Source: Dyadobacter sp. 3J3
GTDB taxonomy: Bacteria; Bacteroidota; Bacteroidia; Cytophagales; Spirosomataceae
NCBI RefSeq assembly: GCF_009801115.1
Contig: NZ_VTOL01000001.1
Span: 310,001 to 374,000 of the forward strand
DNA: 64,000 nt
Direction: 5' to 3'
Both the position numbers and the translations under genes were made by a program. The notes beneath the pieces were generated by a model that made no database searches, had not been told where the DNA came from, and was given only the letters and a program-made list of their open reading frames with translations. Below are positions 35,557 through 43,846 of this stretch, one piece after another (positions within the stretch are counted from its first letter, which is position 1; each line of letters opens with the position of its first letter).

Positions 35557-36549
35557 ATGAAAGTCGCCTTTTTTAGTACAAAGTCTTATGACAAAGAATA
35601 TTTCAATAAATTTAATCATGAAAATTTCCATGAGTTAACTTTTTTTGAAGTTCCTTTAAATCACCAAACAGCAAGTCTTACAGCTGGTTTTGAAGCAGTT
35701 TGTGTATTTGTTAACGATGAAATTGATGAAAAAACAATTGAAATAATCAGTGCAAACGGAATAAAAGTAGTGGCGTTACGCTGCGCTGGTTTTAATAATA
35801 TCGATCTGAAATCCGCGAAGTCCAAAAATCTCAAAGTCCTAAGAGTACCTGCTTATTCGCCGGAATCTGTTGCTGAACATGCGACAGCTCTTATTCTTAC
35901 TTTAAACCGAAAAACGCATAAAGCCTATAACCGCGTCAGGGAAGGGAATTTTTCCATCGAAAATTTGACGGGTTTTAATTTATCCGGAAAAACAGTTGGT
36001 GTCATCGGAACAGGCTTAATCGGCGCATCTTTTTGTAAAATAATGCTGGGCTTTGGCTGTAAAGTTTTGGCTTATGATATTCAGGAATCTGTGGATTTGA
36101 AAGAAAAAGGGGTTCAATATAAAAAACTTGAAGAGGTTTTAATCCAGAGTAACATTATTTCCCTGCATTGCCCTTTAACTCCCGAAACGGCTCATATTGT
36201 TAATGCAGGTTCTATTTCAAAAATGAAAGATGGCGTGATGCTCATCAATACCAGTCGTGGCGCTTTAATCAATGCACAAGATGCGATTGACGGTTTGAAA
36301 ACAGGACAAATCGGTTATATGGGTATTGACGTTTATGAGCAGGAAGCAGACCTCTTTTTTCAGGATCTTTCAGAAAGTGTTATTCAGGACGATGTTATCG
36401 CCCGCTTAATTTCCTTTCCAAATGTGCTAATTACTGGTCATCTTGGATTTTTCACCAAGGAAGCTTTGGAAGAAATCGCAACGATTACATTGAGTAATTT
36501 ATCGGATTTTGAAAATGTTTTAATGTTGAAAAATGAGATAAAAAGTTAA
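35557..36549 (+). CDS. ldhA: D-2-hydroxyacid dehydrogenase (D-lactate dehydrogenase-like)
   Basis: A cytoplasmic 330-residue NAD-dependent dehydrogenase. The cofactor domain has TVGVIGTGLIGASFCKI near residue 148 (GxGxxG). The catalytic residues are seen as ALRCAGFNNID (Arg-type region near residue 80), the active-site Arg in LINTSRGALINAQD, a Glu in GIDVYEQEAD, and the His in LITGHLGFFTKEAL. The VYEQEAD segment is typical of LdhA-type D-lactate dehydrogenases, which reduce pyruvate to D-lactate in fermentation or redox balance. It follows oxyR by 42 bp, so the two may be cotranscribed. Confidence 0.9.
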   Translation: MKVAFFSTKSYDKEYFNKFNHENFHELTFFEVPLNHQTASLTAGFEAVCVFVNDEIDEKTIEIISANGIKVVALRCAGFNNIDLKSAKSKNLKVLRVPAYSPESVAEHATALILTLNRKTHKAYNRVREGNFSIENLTGFNLSGKTVGVIGTGLIGASFCKIMLGFGCKVLAYDIQESVDLKEKGVQYKKLEEVLIQSNIISLHCPLTPETAHIVNAGSISKMKDGVMLINTSRGALINAQDAIDGLKTGQIGYMGIDVYEQEADLFFQDLSESVIQDDVIARLISFPNVLITGHLGFFTKEALEEIATITLSNLSDFENVLMLKNEIKS

Positions 36550-36596
36550 ATAATTGCCTCTGCTAATATCAAATAACTCCCCGGCAATTTCCAGGA

Positions 36597-36738
36597 AACT
36601 CCCATGGAGTTAGGGCTTTGAATATTCTAATATCTATTCTATAAACAGGATACCTCTATGAGGTAAAATGGCTCTATCAGAGTTTTCTTGTTATAGAAAT
36701 AATTCTAACTTCATAAAGTCCCCGGCTCCATAGGAGCC
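36597..36738. repeat. Cluster of short REP-like hairpins with 3-base loops
   Basis: Four small palindromes lie in this gap between converging genes: AACTCC-CAT-GGAGTT (36597-36611), TACCTC-TAT-GAGGTA (36651-36665), CTCT-ATC-AGAG (about 36672-36682) and GGCTCC-ATA-GGAGCC (36724-36738). Each is a stem of 4-6 bp around a three-base loop in a shared CTC/GAG theme, with AT-rich spacers. It resembles dispersed intergenic elements of Bacteroidota. Confidence 0.65.
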
Positions 36739-36805
36739 TTCTGGATTACTCAAGAAATTCTGAAAACTCTTATATACATCGTACTAACTTAAAAACGCAA
36801 CAAAA

Positions 36806-37492
36806 TTACAAATCTGCTATATAAGTCTGTCCGCCCAGATATTTCATTTGCCGTACAATCTGGTTTGTCCTTTTATTGACATAAGCCGACGGGTTTTTAA
36901 TAGAAAACCGAACGGGATTTGGTAATACAGCCGCTATGCGCGCGGCTTCATAACGTGAAATATTCTTGGCCGATTTTTTGTAAAACCGCTGAGAAGCAGC
37001 TTCCACACCAAATGTCATTTTACCCATTTCTGCAACATTAAGATATACTTCCAATATCCGCTGTTTATCCCAGATTAATTCGATCAAAATCGTAAAATAC
37101 ACTTCCAGTCCTTTCCGAATATAGCTTCGGCCGTGCCATAGAAAAACATTCTTGGCTACTTGCTGTGAAATTGTACTGGCCCCGCGGGCACGTTTGCGTT
37201 TTTCGGTCATGGCATCGTAAATTTCATCAAAGTCAAATCCCCAGTGATTTGGGAAATTCTGGTCTTCGGATGCCACTACGGCCAAGGCTGCTTCTTTTGA
37301 AATATTATCGTAAGGCTCCCAGTCTTTATGAATTTCCGTGTCTTCATCTGCGCGGAACGCATCGATTTTTCGCGAGATCATAAAAGGTGTTACCCAAACC
37401 GGAACAAATTTTAAAACCACAACCCAAATGATGGAAATGACAAAGAAGTAAATAAGAAATTTAAACGCATAAAACAGAAAACGGCGGAGCAT
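36806..37492 (-). CDS. mtgA: Monofunctional biosynthetic peptidoglycan transglycosylase
   Basis: A 228-residue protein with an N-terminal membrane anchor (about residues 5-30) and a GT51 domain. The family motifs are present: VVASEDQNFPNHWGFD near residue 73 (catalytic Glu in ED-x-x-F-x-x-H), and RGASTISQQVAKNVFLW near residue 105, then KQRILEVYLNVAEMG. It polymerises lipid II glycan strands at the outer face of the inner membrane without transpeptidase activity. Converges with ldhA over the hairpin cluster; divergent from the DUF2851 gene with a 134-bp gap that should hold both promoters. Confidence 0.95.
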   Translation of the reverse strand: MLRRFLFYAFKFLIYFFVISIIWVVVLKFVPVWVTPFMISRKIDAFRADEDTEIHKDWEPYDNISKEAALAVVASEDQNFPNHWGFDFDEIYDAMTEKRKRARGASTISQQVAKNVFLWHGRSYIRKGLEVYFTILIELIWDKQRILEVYLNVAEMGKMTFGVEAASQRFYKKSAKNISRYEAARIAAVLPNPVRFSIKNPSAYVNKRTNQIVRQMKYLGGQTYIADL

Positions 37493-37626
37493 ACAATAAT
37501 TATTTCCTCAGGATAAGAAACCAAACCAATAAAAACACGTACAAAGAACAGAACAATTCAGGTTTGGACAAAGAATATTAATCCTGAAACAGCATATTTT
37601 TTCAACACACGTTATCTGCTGCGACA

Positions 37627-38937
37627 ATGAATGAAGATCTGCTCAGTTTTATATGGCAATTTCAATATTTTGATGCCGTAAACCTGAAAAACGAAGAAGG
37701 CGAAAGGATTCAAATAATTCTTACCGGACATAAAAATGCCAATGCAGGCCCGGACTTTTCTGATGCCAGAATTCGAATTGATGGCGTAGAATGGGTAGGT
37801 TCCGTTGAAATCCACACCAAATCATCCGACTGGCTTCTACATCAACATAGTGAAAACGAAGCCTATGAAAGTGTGATCATACATGTTGTTTGGGAAAATG
37901 ATGTTACAATTTTCAGGCCTGATAAAACTATACTGCCTGTGATATCACTCAAAGGCCTTGTCCGGCTTTCCATTTTGGAAAGATATTCTGCTTTAATGGA
38001 TGCACGGGAATTTTATGAAAATCCGGGAATTGCCTGTCAGGAACAATTTGCTGACGTTAATGAATTGCAGAAATTCTCTATGCTCGATAGAGTTTTATTA
38101 GAAAGACTGGACAAAAAAGCGTCAAACGTACTGGAACTATATCAGGCAAATCAGCAGGATTGGGAAGAAACTGCCTATCAATGGCTTGGACAGCATTTCG
38201 GGTTTAAACTGAATGATCCGGCATTTTTGCGTCTTACACAAATCATTCCGTTAAAAATATTACAAAAGCATCGCACGCAGTCTAGCCAACTGGAAGGCTT
38301 ACTTTTTGGCAGCGCCGGATTAATTCCCGACAAATCAAAAGGTGAAGAAATTGAAGACTTTTACATTGAAGCGCTTCGAAGGGAATATCAGTTTTTATCA
38401 AACAAATACCAAATTTCTCATTTGCAAATGAACGCCCATGAATTCAAATTTCTGCGTTTGCGACCAGCGGGATTTCCAACCATCCGAATTTCTCAATTTG
38501 CTGATCTGATCTCAAAAAACGGCACTTTCTTCTCTTCCATTATTTCGGCTGAAAATGTAAAATCACTTCATCAATTGTTTAATTTGAAACAATCAGATTA
38601 TTGGATTCATCATTTTCAATTTGGTAAATTATCAAAATCAAATGTTCCTGTTATGGGAAAAGATGCTGTCAATCTTTTGATTATCAATGCAGCTGTTCCG
38701 CTTTTAGTCGCTTATTCCAGACAACGGCAACAGCCTGAATTGCTGGACAAAGCACTGACCTGGCTATCCGAAATTCCGGCGGAAAATAACCGCATCACGA
38801 GAGAATGGGAAATTTTGGGAATGAAAGTAAAAACAGCAGCCGATTCCCAGTCACTTATTGAATGGTACAATCATTATTGCACCAACAAAAAATGCCTGGA
38901 ATGTACCGTGGGCGCAGCTTTGATCCGTTCAACCTAA
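37627..38937 (+). CDS. DUF2851 family protein
   Basis: A 436-residue soluble protein. The N-terminal signature GHKNANAGPDFSDARIRIDG followed by WVGSVEIHTKSSDW and the HVVWEND segment are those of DUF2851, conserved in Bacteroidota. The C-terminus carries four cysteines (NHYCTNKKCLECTVG), perhaps a zinc site. The N-terminal part has a nuclease-like feel (E-I-H in a beta-sheet), but the function is not established. It converges with a small membrane-protein gene and their 3' ends overlap by 4 bp. Confidence 0.88.
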   Translation: MNEDLLSFIWQFQYFDAVNLKNEEGERIQIILTGHKNANAGPDFSDARIRIDGVEWVGSVEIHTKSSDWLLHQHSENEAYESVIIHVVWENDVTIFRPDKTILPVISLKGLVRLSILERYSALMDAREFYENPGIACQEQFADVNELQKFSMLDRVLLERLDKKASNVLELYQANQQDWEETAYQWLGQHFGFKLNDPAFLRLTQIIPLKILQKHRTQSSQLEGLLFGSAGLIPDKSKGEEIEDFYIEALRREYQFLSNKYQISHLQMNAHEFKFLRLRPAGFPTIRISQFADLISKNGTFFSSIISAENVKSLHQLFNLKQSDYWIHHFQFGKLSKSNVPVMGKDAVNLLIINAAVPLLVAYSRQRQQPELLDKALTWLSEIPAENNRITREWEILGMKVKTAADSQSLIEWYNHYCTNKKCLECTVGAALIRST

Positions 38938-39134
38938 ACCCGGCTGATTAAATTTACTCCGGTAAGAAGAAAAACCGAACCAACTAAAAACGGAACTACG
39001 GATTCCCATTTCGAAACAGTAAGTCCCAAAACTGGTTTTTCAGAAAGAAACGCTACACAGGCAAACAACAAAACAGCAATACCCAATAAAGTAAGAAGTG
39101 CTCCGAAAAAACGTTTAAACTGTGTACTTTCCAT
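38934..39134 (-). CDS. Small two-span membrane protein
   Basis: The 66 residues form two hydrophobic segments (about 9-29 and 45-63) joined by a short polar loop with VSKWESV. The N-terminus MESTQFKRFF is positive inside. Its stop overlaps the 3' end of the DUF2851 gene by 4 bp. Similar two-helix proteins of unknown role are common in this phylum. The composition and the clean start after a 98-bp gap make it a likely gene. Confidence 0.6.
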   Translation of the reverse strand: MESTQFKRFFGALLTLLGIAVLLFACVAFLSEKPVLGLTVSKWESVVPFLVGSVFLLTGVNLISRV

Positions 39135-39232
39135 TTTATAACTGTGAAGGATTTTGGTTTGATTTATTTCAGGTCTGCAAAAATAGAGAATACAATAATT
39201 TATTCAATATGCGTCAGGAATATAAAAGTGTA

Positions 39233-40648
39233 TTATTGTACTGATAAACCCATTTTTTTGCCTTCTTGCACCATATAAGCATAAGCTTGTTCATATTCGT
39301 TTGGAATAATTCCTTCCAGAATTGCTTCCCGGATGATTTCTTTCATCACACCAACTTCACGTGAAGGTTTCAGTCCAAAAGTTTCAATGATAATTTCTCC
39401 GGTGATTACAGGCTGGAAACTTCTCAGTTTGTCCCGCTCCTCCAGATCTTTCAGTTTTTGTTCAACGATATCAAAATTGTGAAGAAACTTTTTCACTTTA
39501 TCCGGGTTCTTGGACGTGATATCTGCCCGGCAAAGTTTCATCAATCCGTCAATATCTTCTCCGGCTTCAACCAAAAGCCTACGCATGGCTGAATCGGTAA
39601 TTTCTTCACGCGACAAAACAATTGGACGCAAATGCAGTCTGACCAGTTTTTTGACAAAACGCATTTTTTCATTTTGAGGTAATTTCATTCTTCGAAAAAT
39701 CACCGGAACCATTCTCGCTCCGATTTCTTCGTGATTATGAAACGACCAGCCTACTTTTTTGTCAAAACGTTTTGTAGCAGGTTTTGCAATATCATGTAAA
39801 ATCGCAGCCCAACGCAGCCATAGATCATCTGTATTTTCTGAAACATTGTCCAGAACCTGTAATGTATGATAGAAATTATCCTTATGTCCTTTACCGTCTA
39901 TGGTTTCAACACCCAGCAATTCAATCATTTCCGGAAAAATGATTGCTAAAAGTCCGGCATGATACAGCAATTTAAAACCGTAGGAAGGAACTGGAGACAG
40001 AATAATCTTATTTAGTTCATCAGAAATCCGCTCCATGGACACAATACTGATCCGGTCTTTCATGCTGATAATTGCATCAAAAGTATCCGGTTCAATATCA
40101 AAATTGAGTTGTGCTGCAAAACGAATAGCGCGCATCATACGCAAAGGATCGTCAGAAAAAGTAATTCCAGGTTCCAATGGCGTACGGATTATTTTCTTTC
40201 GAAGGTCTCTTATGCCTTCAAACGGATCAATCAGTTCGCCAAAATTACTTCGGCTCAGACTTATCCCCATGGCATTAATTGTAAAATCTCGACGGTTCTG
40301 ATCGTCTTTTAACGTACCGTCTTCTACCGCAGGCTTGCGGGAATCGGGGCTATATGATTCTTTTCTTGCTCCAACAAATTCTACTTCCAGATCACCCTGA
40401 CGGATCTGCGCCGTTCCGAATGTCTTGAAAATACTGACGTGTACATCCGGGCCAAGCTGCTGTGCTACAAGCTCAGCCAACTCTATTCCGCTTCCGATAG
40501 AAACGATATCAATATCCTTACTTGGTCTTTTAAGGATCAGGTCACGGACGAAACCTCCAATTATATATGCTTCCACACCCAGCTCTGACGAAGCCTGGGC
40601 AACAATTTCCAGTATAGGGTAATTTATTAGCTGCTCTTTAAAATTCAT
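39233..40648 (-). CDS. cca: CCA tRNA nucleotidyltransferase / poly(A) polymerase-type with HD domain
   Basis: The 471-residue enzyme has the class II nucleotidyltransferase head: AYIIGGFVRDLILKRPSKDI with DIDIV (GG-x-x-R-D and D-x-D metal ligands) at residues about 27-50, then the RRDFTINAM segment near residue 118 and RMMRAIRFAAQLNF near 168. An HD domain follows (AAILHDIAKPATKRF near residue 260, HNHEEIGA). It adds or repairs the 3' CCA of tRNAs; HD forms can also remove 2',3'-cyclic phosphates. The 218-bp gap upstream separates it from the divergent GDPD gene. Confidence 0.95.
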   Translation of the reverse strand: MNFKEQLINYPILEIVAQASSELGVEAYIIGGFVRDLILKRPSKDIDIVSIGSGIELAELVAQQLGPDVHVSIFKTFGTAQIRQGDLEVEFVGARKESYSPDSRKPAVEDGTLKDDQNRRDFTINAMGISLSRSNFGELIDPFEGIRDLRKKIIRTPLEPGITFSDDPLRMMRAIRFAAQLNFDIEPDTFDAIISMKDRISIVSMERISDELNKIILSPVPSYGFKLLYHAGLLAIIFPEMIELLGVETIDGKGHKDNFYHTLQVLDNVSENTDDLWLRWAAILHDIAKPATKRFDKKVGWSFHNHEEIGARMVPVIFRRMKLPQNEKMRFVKKLVRLHLRPIVLSREEITDSAMRRLLVEAGEDIDGLMKLCRADITSKNPDKVKKFLHNFDIVEQKLKDLEERDKLRSFQPVITGEIIIETFGLKPSREVGVMKEIIREAILEGIIPNEYEQAYAYMVQEGKKMGLSVQ

Positions 40649-40866
40649 ACCCCAAAGGTAAGAAATTCTTGTTCTCTACATTTATTGAGAATTTAACGTC
40701 TTCTTAAAATTAAACCCGGTTTAAATGTTTATAGCATCTTGAAAGTACATCTGGTTGTTATAAATAGCTTCACATCTTTACATTTACTTTACATTAAAAT
40801 AGCAGCGAAATCAGAATTTTAGATGATTTTTGATTTAATATTCATGATACTGAATCATTTTCTATA

Positions 40867-41673
40867 ATGAAATATATTCTTTCAAATTTTCCCAAATACT
40901 TGATTCCAGTTTTATTCTTAATCAATTTAACGGGAAAGGCTCAAAATAATTCGATCCAGCTCATTGCACACAGAGGAGGTGTTGTGGACAGTTCGTTTAC
41001 CGAGAACGGATTACCTGCTTTGAAAAAAGCAATGGAAGATAAATATGCGATGATTGAAACGGATATGCGTGTCACCAAGGATGGAGTACTGATAGCAAAC
41101 CACGATGCAGATTTTGAAAGATATTACGGATTAAAAGAAAAAGTAACAGAAATGAATTGGGCTGAGATTCAAAAATTGTCCAGCAAACTTGACGGAAATA
41201 CTCCATTAAAACTGGAATCGGTTCTTCAATTTTGCGCTAAAAATCACATGAATGTGATGTTGGATAATAAAATTGAAGGTTTGGATACTTCGGTATTCAA
41301 CAAATTGCTGGCTCTGCTCGATCAATATCATTTACTCGAAAAAGCGCTCATGATTGGAACAGATGCTTCTACTGAATTTTTTACCGGAAAAATAAAACTA
41401 AGCTGCACAAGAAAACAGCTTGAAGAAAATAAAGCTAGAAAAGACTACAAACCTGATCATTATTTCTTATTTGAACGAGCCTCAAAAATATCTCTGGAAG
41501 ATGTCAATTGGGCACAAAAAAATACAATAATGGTTGTGGCAGCAATCAACAAATTCCACTACAAAAAATCAAAAGAAATGTACGCTCAATACAAAGACGA
41601 TTGTAATAAAATGATGTCTTACGGAATAAAATATTTTCAGATCGATTCCGAGTTCGCGGTTTTTCTAAAATAG
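40867..41673 (+). CDS. Exported glycerophosphodiester phosphodiesterase family protein
   Basis: A 268-residue protein with a signal peptide ending GKAQ. The GDPD fold is marked by IQLIAHRGGVVDSSFTENG (catalytic His-Arg-Gly), MIETDMRVTKDGVLIANHDA (Glu-x-Asp metal ligands and the second His) and MLDNKIEG. Such enzymes hydrolyse glycerophosphodiesters to glycerol-3-phosphate and an alcohol; in the periplasm this scavenges phospholipid head groups. The final 80 residues carry fewer family features. It is followed by a convergent tiny membrane-protein ORF. Confidence 0.88.
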   Translation: MKYILSNFPKYLIPVLFLINLTGKAQNNSIQLIAHRGGVVDSSFTENGLPALKKAMEDKYAMIETDMRVTKDGVLIANHDADFERYYGLKEKVTEMNWAEIQKLSSKLDGNTPLKLESVLQFCAKNHMNVMLDNKIEGLDTSVFNKLLALLDQYHLLEKALMIGTDASTEFFTGKIKLSCTRKQLEENKARKDYKPDHYFLFERASKISLEDVNWAQKNTIMVVAAINKFHYKKSKEMYAQYKDDCNKMMSYGIKYFQIDSEFAVFLK

Positions 41674-41688
41674 CAAGAGAAGTACTGA

Positions 41689-41853
41689 TCACCAAACCCA
41701 CTGTGATTTCATGTTTGCCTTTTGAAAAAGTGATCCTGACAACAACATAATCGTCAAATGAACTGGTCCCAGCAGAACAGTTGTTATGACCAATGCGACC
41801 AGCAAGACAATTCCGATAATTGTACGTATTAAAAACTCAGTAAAGATGATCAT
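41689..41853 (-). CDS. Small 54-residue membrane protein
   Basis: The minus-strand frame from ATG at 41853 to TGA at 41689 reads MIIFTEFLIRTIIGIVLLVA, then LVITTVLLGPVHLTIMLLSG, ending QWVW. One or two membrane segments with polar ends look like a genuine short membrane protein, and the frame has GC and codon use like that of neighbours while the DNA on its right (41854-42131) is plainly AT-rich non-coding. It converges with the GDPD gene (15-bp gap). No family was recognised. The right-hand part of the gap, 41854-42131, holds an 11-bp inverted repeat (42037-42047 with 42063-42073) and nothing else. Confidence 0.5.
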   Translation of the reverse strand: MIIFTEFLIRTIIGIVLLVALVITTVLLGPVHLTIMLLSGSLFQKANMKSQWVW

Positions 41854-42131
41854 GCTAATAGAAAGGATTTACCGTGAAAATTTGGTAATCGTGACTGTAA
41901 CAGCCACATATATATATAGAAATACGTTGAATAAATTGGATTAGATCGAGGAAGAGGATATTAAAATCAAAAATAGACTAAAAATTATTGAAATAGTAAC
42001 TTCAAGGATATATAATAACGCAGAGTAAAACAAAGATATTAACAACTCTTTGAATATCAAATAGTTGTTAATAAATAGATAAAATAAATTAATTTTAGTA
42101 AAAAAGCAAGATTAATAAAAAACCCTGAAAA

Positions 42132-42503
42132 CTAACTATTTACCATGAAAAGAGCAGATTGCGGGAAGCGGCTAAAAAGTTCTTTTTTTAAATCATCACT
42201 GATATTTAGAGACGAGATCGCTTTGTCCATACATGTTAGCCAGGCAATTGCATCTTCTTCCGTAATTGGATGTGGAATATGGCGTGCTCTTAATCTGGGA
42301 TGACCGAAAACCTCTGAATATAAGGATGGGCCTCCCAAAAACTGAGTCAGAAAAAGGCGCTGTTTTTCTTTGATTTCATCTTTATCGTTTTTGAAAAGAC
42401 GCGAAATCAGTTCATGTGCAAATACGTAATCGTAGAACCGATCCGTTAGCAATCTCAATGTTTCTTCCCCGCCGATACGGTTATATAATGATAAACCTTC
42501 CAT
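42132..42503 (-). CDS. Truncated haemoglobin, group II-like
   Basis: A 123-residue globin. Features of the group II (trHbO/YjbI) class: YNRIGGEETLRLLTDRFYDY at the start, FLGGPSLYSEVFGHPRLRAR with the proximal haem His in the following RH, and ITEEDAIAWLTCMDKAIS in the G helix. Family members bind O2 or NO and help in redox or nitrosative protection. Here HIPHPI replaces the usual H-F-x-F-P-I. No partner gene is adjacent; the J-domain-like gene lies 86 bp upstream on the same strand. Confidence 0.88.
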   Translation of the reverse strand: MEGLSLYNRIGGEETLRLLTDRFYDYVFAHELISRLFKNDKDEIKEKQRLFLTQFLGGPSLYSEVFGHPRLRARHIPHPITEEDAIAWLTCMDKAISSLNISDDLKKELFSRFPQSALFMVNS

Positions 42504-42589
42504 GGGTTAAAATTCGGATTAAATAATAGAAATCACAAGTGTGGATCAACGTCTTGTAGTTCAATATCGCTAGTATCGCTTTACAAGTG

Positions 42590-43702
42590 TCAGAAAAATT
42601 CGTAAGTATCTTCTTTTGGAATCTGATAAATCTTGAGCAACTCCTTTGCTGTTAAGGGATCACTCCAAAGCACAGCCTCATTTTTTAGTTTTTTAAGAGC
42701 ACTTTTCAAATTTCTGACATCCTTGTTAAATTTCAGCATTACGGTTTCTATCGATGTAATCTCAAATGGATACATATCGAACGAGGAAGCAAGATCCTCA
42801 ACGATATAAAACTTTTCATATTCCAGTTCATCAGCCTGCTGTTTCAGTATTTTATTGTAATAAATCAGTTGCTCATCTGCCAGTTTTTCCAAATGCTGCT
42901 GATCAATTCTGTCCAGCTCCATCTGCAATTTCAGCAAGGCCATAAGATTGTTGTCATTATAAGCCTGCGTGACACGCTGCATCACTTCTGTTTTTCGTAG
43001 CTTTTCGGACTCATCCTGTTCACGGTCCGGATGAAATGCTTTCACCAGGTCCATATAAATCGCCCTTAACGATTTGGTAAGCCTTTGCTCTTCGTGCTTC
43101 TGTTTTTCCTCCTTTTCGAGCTGTTTTTGAGTTTTCGGTTTTTTAGCTTTATTTTCTTCTTTTAATCTTTCCTGTTCTTCAAATTGCTCATCCATTTCAA
43201 GCATTTTTTCAAACATTTTTTCCTGAAATTTCTCTTTGGTTGAAATGTCTTCATCGTCAAAATGCATTCCGAATTGCGAGGCCATTCCTTTCGCCATCTG
43301 TGCAGCCTCTCTCTCTATTTCTTCATTAACAGTATCAAAATCGACATCATTGTACTTATTAAAAATCGGTTTGAGATCATCGAAGCCGTCCTCATCTATC
43401 AGTTTGAAACTGACGTCAGTAATCAGATAAGTCAGTTTTTTCTTATCCGTTTTTTTAAAAATCTTATCAGAAAAGATACGATCCATACTACGGATTATTT
43501 CCGCCTTCAATGAATTCATCTTTACCTGTATTGGATTCATTTCCTTATTAATACGATTGAGAAGGTCATCTTTTCCTACTCGAAATTCAGACAAAGTTTT
43601 TTCCAGTTGCTCAATCTTTTTAGTCAGTCTGTTAAACTCTTTTTGACGTTTTGACAAAATTTCTTTTTGTGCGCCAATATGAAGAATCGTTGATTTTGCC
43701 AT
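42590..43702 (-). CDS. J-domain-like protein with long coiled coils
   Basis: The 370-residue protein starts with a predicted coiled coil (residues about 18-65, QKEFNRLTKKIEQLEKTLSE), has a highly charged middle (about 160-205), and then AIYMDLVKAFHPDREQDESE near residue 220 with the HPD tripeptide of J domains, followed by helix RVTQAYNDNNLMALLKLQME. J domains recruit and stimulate DnaK. The HPD sits centrally instead of at the N-terminus, and no zinc or substrate-binding domains of DnaJ are present, so it is a specialised DnaK partner. The last about 110 residues are unknown. Confidence 0.7.
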   Translation of the reverse strand: MAKSTILHIGAQKEILSKRQKEFNRLTKKIEQLEKTLSEFRVGKDDLLNRINKEMNPIQVKMNSLKAEIIRSMDRIFSDKIFKKTDKKKLTYLITDVSFKLIDEDGFDDLKPIFNKYNDVDFDTVNEEIEREAAQMAKGMASQFGMHFDDEDISTKEKFQEKMFEKMLEMDEQFEEQERLKEENKAKKPKTQKQLEKEEKQKHEEQRLTKSLRAIYMDLVKAFHPDREQDESEKLRKTEVMQRVTQAYNDNNLMALLKLQMELDRIDQQHLEKLADEQLIYYNKILKQQADELEYEKFYIVEDLASSFDMYPFEITSIETVMLKFNKDVRNLKSALKKLKNEAVLWSDPLTAKELLKIYQIPKEDTYEFF

Positions 43703-43846
43703 TTGTTATAGCGGAAGCTGGTATTTATTTTTAATAATACGACTTAAAATTACTTTTTTAAGCGATCCGGTAAGTAATCTGTCTCAATTAAATTCTTTAA
43801 TATAAAAATAAATCGATGGTTACGAGCCAACATATCTCATCCCGGT

